A DNA stretch of 64,000 nucleotides from Earliella scabrosa (GCA_022605405.1 JABYQQ010000039.1:62001-126000); one strand, 5' to 3'; positions 23,210 through 35,543 are shown, counted from the stretch's first letter. A program made the numbers and translations. The notes: generated from the sequence alone by a model not told the origin.

Positions 23210-23823
23210 ATGATCTTCAACTCCCTATACGCTATCACTCTTTTGCTTCCTCTCGTCAATGTATATGCCCAGAGCGGATCGACAACTGCTCCTCCTCCTC
23301 AGACCACTGGTGTCACTCCCTGCTTGTTCCAATGCGTCGCACAGGCTCAGAATAGCTCGACGTCTGGAAGCTGCAACCCTTCGGACACGTGAGTTAACAG
23401 TGAATGTCTGCTATATGACAGGTCGACTGACATGTATCAACTTGACTTGCACAGTAGCCCGACCCCTGAGAACATCGTGAACTGTGTCTGCCCAAACATA
23501 CAGCAGATCCTCAACTGTGCACAGTCTTCGTGCTCCGACGCGGAGGTCCAAGCCATCCAGAGCGTCCAGCCGCTGTGTCCATCGGGGTCAGGTCAGTTCG
23601 AACTTCGTCGTGACATTCCTCCAATATCAGTCAGTGCACATCGCTGACCATCACTCGTTCATCCTCAGCGACCAATGGGTCCTCGACTGCACCGCCCAAT
23701 GCGAACACCGGCAATGCTGCGACGGCGCTCAACCCTGCTGCGTTGGGGCTCGAGCATGGTGGCGTAGTCCGATGCCTGGGTCTGGCCCTCGTCGGAGTTG
23801 TTGCGGGCGCTGCGATCCTCTGA
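23210..23823 (+). CDS. CFEM-like GPI-anchored protein (copy H, haem-ligand Asp absent)
   Basis: Three exons: 23210..23388, 23455..23591, 23669..23823; 156 aa. Signal peptide MIFNSLYAITLLLPLVNVYA. Eight CFEM cysteines: TPCLFQCVAQAQNSSTSGSC, then VNCVCPNIQQILNC, SSC and PLC. As in copy G there are extra residues between Cys3 and Cys4 (SPTPEN insert) and the Asp position is Ile. The linker is very short (about 25 residues) and the tail (GLALVGVVAGAAIL) also contains one Cys. G and H form a distinct subclass in the array. Confidence that it is a CFEM-type fold is high; binding chemistry is unknown. Confidence 0.83.
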
Positions 23824-24563
23824 GCGAGACAGAAAAGGGCTCCAGCATGCATGCGGTGCGGGCGATCTTTGGGAAGCTTCGCTTTTCCTTGACAACGTGA
23901 GAAGGAATGCTACACGTGTACACGCCTCGCGGTATATATCTCTGCGTTTTCCGGTGAAACCCTAACTTTGTGAGCGTTAGTTGCCGCTCATCCGCCACCC
24001 GACTCTCCCATTATCCCCGCTGGACAGGCTGTACAGGTAACACGGCGATGTAAAAGTGCGGGAAAATGACTGCGTCAGATGCTGCTGCTCGCAGTCGAAC
24101 ATCGGAACGGGGAATGTTTGCCTTCATGAAGGTTCCAGGTGCCACCCCATCGGATATGAAGATTCATGCGACTCGGATCGACTTCATGATATGTATGCTG
24201 CCTTGTCGTAATGCTCTTCTTGCCATCTCCATAGCTTACCACTATGTTCTCTAGCATCAATGTAGGCACCCGATTCGGAGGCGGCAATAGGCCCTTCGAC
24301 AGGTTGAACTTGAACAGACGGGACTGGACGGCGGAGTCAAGCACCATGAGAACCTCAGCGGATCCCGAGCGTCATCCGCCACCGAACATCCTGTCTAATC
24401 TTGTCCACCGTGACGTGAATATGGAAGTGAACGCCATCACAATCCAATCTCCGGTGGATCCTTCCTCTCCGTATAAAGGCTCTCCCCCGCGTGTCAGCTT
24501 CACTCTGCCTCGCTTTGCTCCTCCCATATCGTCTCACCCTGACTACGGTGTGCTTCCGTGAAC
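23824..24563. other. intergenic between copies H and I
   Basis: 3' flank of H and promoter of I, with TATAAA at 24472-24477, 87 bp before the first ATG. No other feature was recognised. Confidence 0.45.
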
Positions 24564-25511
24564 ATGACCATCATGAATGTCTCCGTGTTCGCCATCCTCG
24601 CCGCCCTCGCCGGTGTACACGGCCAAAGCAGCCCCTCGTCTGCCCCTCTCCCAACCTCGACCACAGGCATCTCTCCCTGTATCCTCACTTGCGTCGCACA
24701 GGCGGGGTCTGCCACAGGCTGCAGTCTGTAAGTGAACATTGAATATTCGAACTTCGAATTTCAACTTCGCACGACCAGCTCCTGACGTCATTCTTTCTTC
24801 TTGCGCTCATAGTGCGGACGTTTCGTGCGTCTGCACGAACCAGCCGTTCCAACAGCAGATCATCAACTGTCTCCAGACGTCGTGCTCTCCGAGCGATCTC
24901 CAGGCGGTTCAAGTAATCCAGCAGCAGCTGTGCGGTACAGGTTCGTTGTTCTTCCTTGTGTATCATGTTTTCGAGTCCCCGGAGTGGGATGTGTCGACTT
25001 GACACGTCTCGTCCGCTTCGCCACGTCCTCACTTATCTCAATAAGGATCTCAACGACGATACCCTGGTTGCTGTCAACTGACGAATGATTTGCTTTAGGA
25101 GCGAGCAGCGTCAGCGGATCGTTCAGTAGTCGATCCACCAGCATCGGCTCTGCGACACCGCCGCTACCCTCCCTCTCCCTGTCCATCACAAGCGCTGTGT
25201 CTTCGCCAGGCAGCATCACCTCGATCCCGTCCTCCGGTATCAGCCCAAGTCTCACCGCACCTCTTTCGTCCGCCTTCCCCTCCAACCTCAGCAGCGCAGC
25301 CTCCTCCGCAGCGTCCGTGGCATCCTCACTTGGGAGCGCCGCTTCGTCTGCCTCCTCCGTCGCAGCTTCGCTCAGCAGCGTTGCCTCTTCCGGCGCGGCA
25401 AACACCAATAATGCAGCGCATGCGTTGAAGATTGGACCCAAGGTTGGCAGCTTGGTCGGCGTGGGCGTCGCCATCGTCGGAGTGGTGGCGGGTGCCGCAC
25501 TTGTCTTGTGA
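24564..25511 (+). CDS. CFEM-domain GPI-anchored protein (copy I)
   Basis: Three exons: 24564..24727, 24813..24940, 25099..25511; 234 aa (a second in-frame ATG at 24573 is equally possible). Signal peptide MNVSVFAILAALAGVHG; CFEM from SPCILTCVAQAGSATGC through LADVSCVCTNQPFQ to QQQLCG, eight cysteines with the haem-type Asp (ADVSC). The Ser/Thr/Ala linker is one of the longest in the array (over 100 residues) and should extend the domain away from the membrane. GPI-type tail GVGVAIVGVVAGAALVL. Closest to copies C and D in domain sequence. Confidence 0.9.
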
Positions 25512-26008
25512 GCTCAATAAAGGTCGATGGATGTAATGCTGTACCTTCCGCAATGGACAAAAGCGATCGCGACCGAGTACGTGCTGCAGGTGGAGAACCA
25601 GATGCCATCGCACTTGGGTGGGCCTGGCAGTTCTGCTGTGCCACAATCTGGTCTCGGAGGAAGATCGTACGAGCTGCTGTCGAGCTCGAGTCGAGATGCC
25701 CGGGTCGCCCGTAGGTCACAGACTTGCTGACGGTGACATGACAAGCCGAAGCATGGAACCGCGATAATGCAGTCCCAAATCTGTCACCAGTCGTCTCTTA
25801 CGATCAGCGAACGAGGAAGCGCCTCAAACCCGAAACATGGCTGCGACCAGGATGCGTTTTCATCAAGTCTACTGTCTCATCTCTGTTGACGTGGCTCACA
25901 TCAGGTCACCTCTAGAACCTCCACAGAGCCCTACAAAGTCACTGTAGTCCCACCCATCCTACCGTCGTCCCCTCCCCATCGCGTCGACTTGGACCTCTCA
26001 CCTGTACC
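25512..26008. other. intergenic between copies I and J
   Basis: About 0.5 kb. No recognised feature; it presumably carries the promoter of copy J, with no clear TATA box. Confidence 0.4.
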
Positions 26009-26978
26009 ATGATGAACGACCTCAACGTTCTGTCAGCGCTCGCTCTTCTGACCGCAGTCACTGTAGCGGGCGCACAGGACATACCACTGCCGAGCATCCC
26101 AGCTGTAGCCGGTACGGAAGGCATCACACCCTGCATCCTCCATTGTATCGGATCCACCCCCGGATGCGCGTTGTAAGTCACCACTGAGCTTTTGGAGCCA
26201 CAACCTCTTAGAACGTTTCGAACCCGCGCCCTTCCGTACTGACCTCCGAGCACAGCGCAGACATCTCTTGCTTCTGCACGAACGTGGAATTTCAGCTGGG
26301 CCTTCTCAACTGCATCCGATCCGCATGCCCTGACGAGGTCCAGGACGCAGCGGGCCTCCAGTCGTCGTTCTGTGGTCCGACCAGTGAGTTCATTCTCTGC
26401 AGATGCTTACTTCTGCCCCCGTCGCCTTGTCACTACCTATGACACCTATCCGGGAGAACCATGATGTCAACGCACTCTTCATGCATGACACTGACCTATG
26501 CATTGTAGCCGTCAGCCTCAGCTCCACCGTTGTCCCCAGTACAACCAGCTCCAGCACCGTGTCCAGCTCGACCAGCACCAGTAGTGCGTGGAGCACGGTC
26601 GGCAACAGCGAGAGCGGCAGCAACAGTACCACCATCACATCCACCGCCTCCAAGTCACCCCACTCCAGCCACCCAAACACTTCCACCTCGGCCCCCGGCT
26701 CGGATTCATCCATTACTTCCGTCTCTGCCTCGAGCAGCGTCCCGTCCTCGTACAGCTCACTTCCCTCGCTGCTTCCGTCCCTCTCGACTTCACTCAGGGC
26801 GCCCAGCGCGCCTCTCGCGACCGTCGTTTCGACCATCACCAACGACACGGGAAGCACACCGTCCGGTGCGAACGCGAGCAACGCCGCGACTCGGCTCAAG
26901 GCTGGCCGCATGCTGGTCGCTAGAATCATCACCGTTGGCCTCGTAGGAATCATCAGCGCGGTGCTCATCGAGCATTGA
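26009..26978 (+). CDS. CFEM-domain GPI-type protein (copy J, last of the array)
   Basis: Three exons: 26009..26172, 26256..26383, 26509..26978; 253 aa. N-terminus MMNDLNVLSALALLTAV, then the signal cleavage region AGAQD. The CFEM domain is compact between Cys2 and Cys3 (ITPCILHCIGSTPGC) and continues FADISCFCTNVEFQ with the haem-type Asp present; eight cysteines. The linker exceeds 130 residues and is almost pure Ser/Thr with scattered Pro. The C-terminal hydrophobic stretch (ITVGLVGIISAVLIEH) ends in charged residues (EH), unlike siblings, so GPI processing is less certain and the protein could be retained as a single-pass membrane protein. Confidence 0.86.
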
Positions 26979-27976
26979 TTAATATTGATTAACCAGAATA
27001 GTGCTCGGAACGGTGGAGAATGTACGCTGTCGGGAGACGATGCTAGATGGGGCCTCAAATAGATATCGGAGTGGTGTACGAACAGTCGATCGACGTGGGG
27101 CTTGCGCTTGTACATGCTCGTTCTGCCAACATACTTTCTTGAGCTCACCAGAGATCGCGCGGACTGGTCGGATCCCTCTTCAAGCCAACCGACGAGGACG
27201 AACGCACCTGCGATCGGTCATGATGACATGGACGACATGTGAACGTGTATGTGTATGTATTGATTGACCCAAGCGGTGACCGTGAACCGAAGCACAGGCT
27301 TACAGCAGCTATAATGTACCAGCGACGAATGGAGGAGGAAGGCTTGACAAGAGAATGGGGCACGAGTAACGAGATACGGATACAGATCAGAGCAGCGTGC
27401 GATATGGGGCTGATACAGACCCGAGATGGTGACGTGAGAGACGTGAACAACACAGATGAAATATAGGATGCGGGATGCGGGATGCGAGGCACGGGATGGA
27501 GATCAGGCGCAGTCAACGCACATATAGATTGTTTCATGCGAGCTGTTCCACGAGGTAGGGCAGATACAGGAGTTGGAGGCAGAGATGGAAGGCAGGATGG
27601 GGTGAGATGGGGCAAGGAACGGGGGGTGACGACTGAGAGGCACGGACAGCGACAGCAGACAGACAGGGAGGGACCTAGATCCGGGGGCAGGGATTTACTG
27701 TAGTATGGAATAAATATATCGCACGACCTGGTCTTCTATGGATCGAGCAAGAATGAACGAACAAGCCGCGCGAAAGGATACGACAGGGGGAAGGGGGAAG
27801 GGCGTGATGGACGGTACGGCGTCGGAGAGGCAGCGCGGATGAGCGCCAACAAGAAAGCGAATGGGCTTGAGGCCCGAGGGAGATCCATGCTGCGCATGCG
27901 GAGCGAGTCCCGGCTGAACCTCGGTCAGGTCCTAAGCATTCCTGATACCAGCTGCTGACCAGGAGCCGCGCCTGCT
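26979..27976. other. intergenic, 3' flanks of copy J and the RhoGAP gene
   Basis: About 1 kb of purine-rich sequence between convergent genes. The part from 27460 to 27690 has short imperfect repeats (GGGATGCGGGATGCGAGG type). No gene was recognised. Confidence 0.4.
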
Positions 27977-30772
27977 TCAAAACTCGAAAGCGGTGCCGTG
28001 GCTCTGAGGACGCGGGGAGCAGCGGCTTGAGCCCCCTGAACCTGAACCTGGACCCGAGCCCCGAGAACCCCGCGAACCCCCTGAACCTGAACCTGGGCGC
28101 GAGTGCCAGCTGGACGTTCCGTCGTACTCGGACTCGGGAGGAGACGACCCGTCTGCGCCCAAAACTCGTCAGTCGAATCTAATTCATAGAGGTGCGGTAA
28201 GAGAAGAAGACTCACTTGAATGCGCGCTGCCGGCTTTTTCGTGGGCGGCGAAGAGGCGAGAGGTTATTCCCGAGAAAGAGAACCCGTCTTCGTCTACCAG
28301 AGCAAGAGGGGAAAAGGTCAGGTCGATGAAGCTTGCATGGAAGGATACTAGCAGCCAAGGTGCTCACCATAGTCAAACGCCGTCCGAGCGCGCGCCTGCA
28401 CGTCCAACAAGCACCCCGGCTCTCCAAACGGCGTGCGCACGCCCAGTGAAGGTTCCTCGCTCTCGCCGGTCGACAAGCTCGTGACCGACCCGCCGCCATC
28501 CGACGAGATAGACGCAGAATGCGGCCTCGCGAAAAACGCATAGCCCTTCGCAGCGCCAGACCCAGACCCAACAGCAGAACATGGAGAAGCACAACGCGAT
28601 GACGCGCCGCTCCTGCTCTGCCTCGGCGTGAGACTCGACGGTGGCGGGGGCATCCGCGGAGAACACTCGCCAAACGCCCTGCTTTCAACGTCCTCACCAA
28701 CCCGCCCGTCTTCCTCCTCCCTATCGCCCCCGACCTCGAACAACCCATCCGAGATCCTGACCCACCGCTCGAGGAGCCACATCAAGACAGCATGTCGCAT
28801 GCTCGACGCTCCTGCGGCGAGCGCGCGCCCAAACATGCACGCGACGTCCTCGAGCGTGATACCGTTGTCGGGCGAGAGCGGGAGCTGGGTAAAGAACGCG
28901 AGGAGATACGCAAAGAGCGACGCGAGCGGGGGCGGCGCGAGCCGCAGCAAGTGCTGCGCCACGACGATCTGCCGCGACTCGGCCGCGAACCGCTGTTCGC
29001 CCGGCGTCATGAGCAGCGCGGCCGGAGAGGGGAACGAAAGCGGCGGTGCAGAGCGGGCGCGAGCGTGCGTCTGCTGTGCGTGTCCGTGTGGGGACAGGGG
29101 AGAGGAGGCAGCCTGCTCAGAGCCTTCGCTGGCGTCTGTTTCGGCGTCTGTCTGCAGGAGCGAGGGCAGCACGCAGAGCCGGTGCAGCGCCGCAGTCAGG
29201 TTCTCGTCGAGCAGCGGTTCTGGAAGCACGTCCAGGTACGTCTTGAGCAGAGCGCAGATATCCGCCATGGACTCCTTGCGCAGTGACGCCCGTGTGATGG
29301 ATGGAGTGGGGATGACAGGTGGGCACGGATGGTCCTCTGCTGCTGTCACCGCTGCATAGTTGGTCGTCGACACCGCTGCGGGCGGCAGAGGAAGATCGAA
29401 GTTTGATACCAGCTTCGCCAGGCGGGTGCGGTGAGGCACAGCGCGGAACAGGCCGGGCTGATATATCCCTGCACGATGGGGCGATGTGGCGCAACGGCCC
29501 CATGCGGCGTGAGCGACCAAGGGTACGACTGAATGGCAGAAGAGATAACCACTGACCGGTACGATTCAGTTCCTCGACGCACGCGTACACAACCCAGGGT
29601 ACGTGGTGCTGGAAGCCGCCGAGCGCTGTGGCCATCGAAGCGCATCTGACCGCCACGCTCACGGGCGTGCCGAACGTCTCTGTGCAAAGAAGCCGGTCAG
29701 ATCGCATGCACGCACGCCCCCCGCTTCTCCCTCTCTCGCGAGCGCGCAGGAACATGGACGTACTGCAGTCTCCGCCGAGCGGGTCTGGGCCAAACTGTGA
29801 AGGGCGGCGCTGCTGCACGCTCCAGCGCTCGACAACGTGTTGGACGTCTAGGCAGTCGTCGAGCTGCACGCCTTCCTGGTCGAGCGTGCTCCTCAGGGAC
29901 CACAGCACGCTGCGTGGGCTAGATGGCGAGAAGACGGGTATCGAGGCAGGCTGCGAGGTCGATCGAGGACGCGATGGGACGTGGGTCGGCGATGTCCGCT
30001 GTGGGACGCGCACCGAGCGCGCGCGAGGACGCACGCCGTACGAGGCTGACAGCTCGGGATGGTCCCAGACATAGCTGCCGTTTGACGAGGGCTCACGCGC
30101 GGGCCTGCCGAGCAGAGCAGCTGAAGAATCCTCCCAATGTGGCGTCCCTCTTGCTGGCTCGGCGCGAGGGGAGACAAGAGAGAAGGACGGACCCTGTCCG
30201 CACGCGCGCGCAAGACGATCCGACTCCATGTCGATGGGAGGGAGACCGTTCAGCTTGAGGTGCGCGAAGGTGGAGGCTGACATGGGAGGTCGATCGGGTG
30301 TCTTGTACGAGGTGCTAGCGGGAGGAGAGGAAAGAGGAGCATCTGGCTGAGCAAGAGATCGCCTGATAGCGCGCGGAGTGGCGGGTGCAGACAAGCAGCC
30401 CGGGATCCGCTCGAATGGGACAATAGACGGTTGCTGCGCGGAGGGCGGGTGGAGAGTAGATCGCGCCCACTGAGAGGCCTCGTAGCCCGTCTTGCCCGTG
30501 TTGCGCGTGCTCGGTCCCGGGACGCTGCCGAAGTCGTCGCGAGGGTGCGGAAGATGCGGATTGAAGGTCGAGTATGACGGCGGTGGCGAGAAGATGGGCG
30601 CGTGTACGGACCAGGACATCAGAGCAGAAGAGCGGACTAGAGGCTCGCAGGAAGAAGACACCGAACGCTGACGAGGACGGGAAGCCGATGGGATGGGACC
30701 GAGCGGGAGGAGAGTGGGAGGAGGAAGAGGAGAGGGAGGAGGAGGGAAAGTTGGAGAGTTGGAGGCTGCCAC
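27977..30772 (-). CDS. RhoGAP-domain GTPase-activating protein
   Basis: Four minus-strand exons: 30772..29557, 29468..28368, 28293..28216, 28152..27977; 856 aa. The first 350 residues are Pro/Ser-rich and disordered. The RhoGAP domain starts about residue 363 (ETFGTPVSVAV, HHVPWVVYACVEELNRTG). It continues across the first intron into IYQPGLFRAVPHRTRLAKL, whose FR matches the arginine finger, then DICALLKTYLDVLPEPLL and IVVAQHLLRLA, ending near residue 600. Such proteins speed GTP hydrolysis by Rho/Cdc42/Rac and shape polarity and the actin cytoskeleton. The tail is Ser/Gly-rich with PGSGSGG repeats. A 3' splice site 43 nt earlier would give a different, less natural tail. Confidence 0.85.
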
Positions 30773-33277
30773 GGACGACGAAGAGCGGGCGGGATCGAAA
30801 TCGCGAGAGACGCGGTCTGGGCTGGATTCATACTCTCTCCGTCGCTGGGCTCGATCACCACCCTGGATATCTCCGCAGTGGGCATCCAGTCACAAACAGG
30901 GTGGCGGACAGCATGCGTCCGCGCCCTCGGACGGGGGTCCTCAGAAGCCCCTCTCGCGGCAATGTTGCGGCGAGAAACTGATCGACGGCCGATACCGTAG
31001 GATAGCCCATATCTGGCTCGCTTCTAGTCTTTCCATGTTGCAATTAGACACACTCCGCCGCGTGCGAATGTCGCGGATGACAGTGTCGACGTGCGGGGAC
31101 GGCGATGTTGAGGTTCACTTGCAGGGAGGACACCGTCGTCCACACCAAGAAAGACAAACTGCGTAGAGGCGTAAGCGAATGCGCCACCTCGAATGAAGAG
31201 AGCCGAATGAAGAGACGGTCTGCATGGAGCACTCTGGCCAGCGCTCCTATCTGGCCTAGACTGGACGACCGGGGAGAGCGTACGTACAACGGCATACTCA
31301 TCAGAGTCATCACGTCCAGCATGTCTCCGGTCCCGAGTCAAGTCCCTCCGGTGAACGTTTAAGCTTCGAGCAGGCTAGGCACGGCGGCACATACTCTGTA
31401 AGCCCGAAATACTACCCGAACACGATGCTCGGCGCAGACGAATATATCCCCGTCATGGGGCAGCGCGTATCTCGGACGCAATAGGCAAGGTGCGTATATA
31501 GCGCGGAGAGCTCTAGTATGACTTCTAGCGGATGCAACTAGCGGAGTGCTGGCATGCTATTCGTGTTCGCCGTACGCCAGCTGCAACCGGATGAGATGAT
31601 TGCTCCCGCGACGCGCGGAAGACACGTCCTAAACTTGTCATCCCTCCGACATGTGAAGGAGGCAAACACGTCCAACGAACGTCCTTCCTTGGCAGACAGC
31701 AGAGGACCCTGCTATCAGTGGGAGCATTGAAACGTAGAGGGCCAAGAGGACTTCAATTCCGGGGGTTGCAACCTGCGTCCAACCCATGCGCGAAGAGGGC
31801 CTGGCGGTCGCGGGAAGGCGGACACACTAAAGCCTAGTTGGAGCGATGAAATAGCCCTGCTCGCGGAGGCGCCAGCTAGGGGGCTCACAACGGTGCGCTC
31901 TGGGACATGTGAGCCAGCGAGGACGACGAAGTCCTCGTAGGGCTACGCGGGATCACTACTAAGCCCGTAGGTTGCAACCCACGACGTTTAATATAGGGCG
32001 GGGTTGCAATCCCGGAACTGAGACTGTTGGTATTGATGTCATCCCAAGGCTCCGTGTGGCGAGATGGCGACCGCATGCAAACACATCGTGGACGTAGCGC
32101 ACCGTACCGCTCGCGGAACATGGGAGATCGATCTGCAGGGAACCAAGAGCGACCGAAAACATACAGCGGTCTGCCATACGCGAACAGTACTCCGCCCGCG
32201 GAGGTGACAATGAATCCCAATAGGCGAGAACGTGTCCTCCGAGCGCATCATTCGTGCCAGCATGAACAGCAAGGGGGAATACCGTCGACAGTGCGGCCCT
32301 ACTCCCTCCTGCAAGCTCACGACAAGTAGACCAGACCCTGCCAGATGATCAAGATGATCAAGAAGGCCGATAGACAGCACCTGTTCGCACCTGTTCTAGC
32401 CTCTCTCGAAGTCGTGCCGACGACTCGCCCTCGTCCGAGACACTGACAATCAGGCCACCGAAGACGCGCGCGGACAGATACGAGGCACAGCAGGCTGTCC
32501 TGCGCATCGTGATCTGTATCTTCGCGCATAGTGTAGTACCACCGTGTCTCATGCGTGCGTGGACAGGACAGGGCAGAGGAACAGAGACAGAATCAAGGAA
32601 CTCACCGACGCCCACAGCCCTTTACCTCAGCCCCTTCCTTCCACACAAATCACCACGGCGAAGTGCGATCCTCGTGTGCACCACCTGCTCCTGCATGCGG
32701 CTCCTGTCCCGCTCTAAGTCCACAGTGCAGACGGGTTCCCAAAGTCCCATGTGTCTTGGAGGCCTCGTGTACGCGTCTGTGTCGGTGCTAGCTTGACTGC
32801 GATTCGTCCGTCGAATATCGCGCATGTTGAGCTCGCAACGCAGTGCGCTGCGCGAGAGTAGAGAGGGAGAAGTGCATGACCTGGTACGCGCGTACACGAT
32901 GGAGGAGGCTGAAGGAGGACAAGGTCAAGACAAAAGTTTCCCAGTTCCAGTGTTGTAAGCGCTGTAAGACCTTATCTAATCAGTTCTCTAGCGCTCGTTG
33001 ACTGCAACGTCACTCGTCAGGCCTTCAGGTGTTGTTTTGCCACATAATGAGGATGCAAAAGGAGGGTATTACATTAGGAAGTAGGTCCATGCACATATAG
33101 ACGGTAGACACCAGAGTCCAGCTCCGAGCGTATACAACACGCGCGCGGCTCATCCTATCGTCCAGCCTGTGCAAGCAGTCCAACACCCACGGTGGGGATA
33201 CGTATAGGTACGTAGTGCAGTAGCGGTGGTTAGTGTACGTCTCGGACATTTTTCTCGTCTTCGTCGTCGTTGCGCCC
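30773..33277. other. long intergenic
   Basis: About 2.5 kb between the RhoGAP promoter and the 3' end of the GPI-type gene. No coding region is supported. Three copies of a palindromic GGTTGCAAYC motif lie between 31764 and 32011, with TTCCGGG/CCCGGAA at the outer ends. They may mark a small unclassified inverted-repeat element. Confidence 0.4.
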
Positions 33278-33853
33278 TTACAACGCGAGGCCCGCGCCCG
33301 CGAGCACGCCCGCGATGGCGAAGCCGACCGAGCCAGCAGCGCGGAACGACGCCGCACCGTTCGGGTCGGTCGAGTTCGACCCGCCGCCCGAGCCCGTGCT
33401 GTTGAGGCCTGGGTTGAGACCAGACGGTGCAGCGGGCGCGGACGGCGCGGACGAGGCACCGCCCAAGACGGTGTCCGTTGCAATGGGGAGGGTCGGGCTC
33501 GCGTCGGTGGGGATTGCGGGCGCAGATGGGGTCTCGCCGGGCGCGGTCGGGAGCGACACAGCGGCGGTGTCAGTGCCCTCTGGAGGGACGGCCGCTGAGT
33601 CGGTGGCTGAGGGTACGGGCTCGCCTGCAGGGTCGCTGGGACCAGCGGCGGGGTCTGTGACAAGGGTGCCTGGAACGAACGCGTCAGGACATCAACGGCA
33701 TTGGGATCGAGGACGTGGGATGTGCAACGTACCTGGTACGCTGGACTCGGAGGGAGCAGTCGCCCCGGGGTCTGAGACCTCCTGCGGCCGTGCGACGACG
33801 CTTGTGCAGGCAAGGGCGAGGGTGAGGACGACGAGCTTGGTGTTAGCGAACAT
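33278..33853 (-). CDS. GPI-type S/P/T-rich surface protein without CFEM
   Basis: Two minus-strand exons, 33853..33733 and 33669..33278; 170 aa. Signal peptide MFANTKLVVLTLALACTSVVA; the mature chain is rich in Pro, Ala, Ser, Thr, Gly and Asp and has no cysteine. The C-terminus (FRAAGSVGFAIAGVLAGAGLAL) fits a GPI signal and resembles the tails of the CFEM array. The single intron is phase 1, as in cluster member F. It sits 6.3 kb beyond the array and probably belongs to the same wall-protein class, but common ancestry is not proven. Confidence 0.78.
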
Positions 33854-35217
33854 GATGTGGAGTGTGCCGGTCTCGAGACGACGAATGAGTGGGACAACGA
33901 AGGACGAGGTGTGTTGGACGCGAGCGACTCGGACAAAGGATGAGTGGCGGGGTGCGAGGGGAGGAGACTGGTGATGTCCTTCCTCCTCTACGCCCAGGGT
34001 TTATATCCACGTACGCACCTCAGACATCGTGCCCTCTCTACCGCGACTCCAACTTCCAAGCTTCTGCACCTTCGCGAGCCCGTTCAGCACGACCCCGTCG
34101 ACAGGAGCGAAACGGGGTGTCTCCACGAGCGCGTGACGGGCCGCTCATAGTCGCTGCAATAACAATCAAACGCGAACAAAGCGGTGGAGCATCGAACCGC
34201 GCTTGCCCGCATCCTCGAGATGGGACGGTGTTCGAAGTGGAGTCGCTACCACCGCTCCAGTGTTCCGCAGCAACCCCCCGAACCGCCGTGGTGATCATAG
34301 GGCGTAGACCGCCGCGGCGTGAACAGAGACCACCGAAAGGGAACATCATTTGCCTCCGGGACCTATGCAAATTCCAAAACACCTGTACCTTGTTCAGGTC
34401 GTGAGTACAACGGCGTGTATACGTGGAGGTGAATGAAGGCACGGACCCTAGAGATGTCATCACCGCTCCGCCAACAGCCACAATCCCCGACCTGACTTAC
34501 TAAGAACAAGTCAATTCGACGGTGGTATACCACAGCGATCACGACGTTCCTGAAAGCGGGGACTAGCTCACGGTCGTCGAGGCTCACGACAAGCTTGGAT
34601 GCGGACTCACCCAGCCGACTCGGACGCAAGCGTCTATCTAATCTAATCGCGAAGGGTTTCCAGTCTCTGAGTCTGGACTCCTCCTCTCAGCGTACTCAAC
34701 TTGCAGTTGCACTTCGACACATTAGCAACCATGTACCACACGCAAATTGCTCTCTGAACCGGACTAGCCTCTAGGACACTCTTTTGGTGACGCTATACTA
34801 TGGCTAGTACGACCAATCCTCTGACAATCTCTGGCCCTGCGATACTAAGTTTGACCCGCGGTTCCGACATGAATGTCTGCTCGAGGTACTCTGTCTCGAC
34901 CTCAAGATCTACATCACTCACCCCGTCTATCTAATCACTGGCAGCGCTGCAAGAACTTACCGCTCCCATCGGACACCATATCGGAACGACTGCACGCGTA
35001 TGTGGTACTGACGGGCGGATGCACCGATCCAGAAAGCTTCCGCACCCCTCCGACCTCCAACTTGTAGACACAAGGAAACTAGGCTGTTTCGAAGCACATC
35101 CCTGCTATAATAAGCATTGGTCCGTGGAATGCGGATCGCTCATCCTCCGTCCGCGACGTTCAAGCTGAGTCTTCGTCACCGGCCGCCTCCCGGGCTTTCC
35201 ACAACCAATCCTCCGAC
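33854..35217. other. intergenic between divergent secreted-protein genes
   Basis: About 1.4 kb. A TATA-like element for the gene on the left lies near 33999 (TTTATA on plus, read on minus). No gene or repeat was recognised. Confidence 0.4.
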
Positions 35218-35543
35218 ATGTTCACCACGCAACGCTGCGCAGTAGCTGCCCTCTTAGTCTTCGCGCTCATGGCATTCTTTGGCATAGGGACCCATGGTGA
35301 GTGCTGTCTATTCGAGATGCCCCTCGGTCTCTTACCTCCTAATCCCTCCCAGCCATCATCCCCAATGTGCATGCGGTTCGAGGACGCAGTGACGACGCCT
35401 GCATCATCACGTCCACCATCTCATCATACCATCCTGTGTTCACTACTGTTACATCCACAGTCACGGTACTCCTCTCCGAGAGCACCACCATCTACCCGTT
35501 CCAGCGTCAGGCCGTCGAGAAGTTGACCCCACACAGACACTGA
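35218..35543 (+). CDS. small secreted protein, unknown
   Basis: Two exons, 35218..35296 and 35353..35543, 56-nt intron, phase 1; 89 aa. A clear signal peptide (MFTTQRCAVAALLVFALMAF) is followed by a mature chain of about 60 residues containing VFTTVTSTVTVLLSESTTIY, a Thr/Val/Ser beta-rich stretch of the kind seen in fungal wall proteins, and a single Cys. No GPI tail and no known domain. Effector-like by size, but nothing supports a host role. Confidence 0.55.

Noticed and set aside
28628..29359. 243-codon plus-strand open frame
   Set aside because: Antisense to the RhoGAP exon; Ser-rich shadow without a domain.
31885..32380. Several 80-113 codon open frames in the long intergenic region
   Set aside because: Mutually overlapping on both strands, no splice logic and no protein-like composition.
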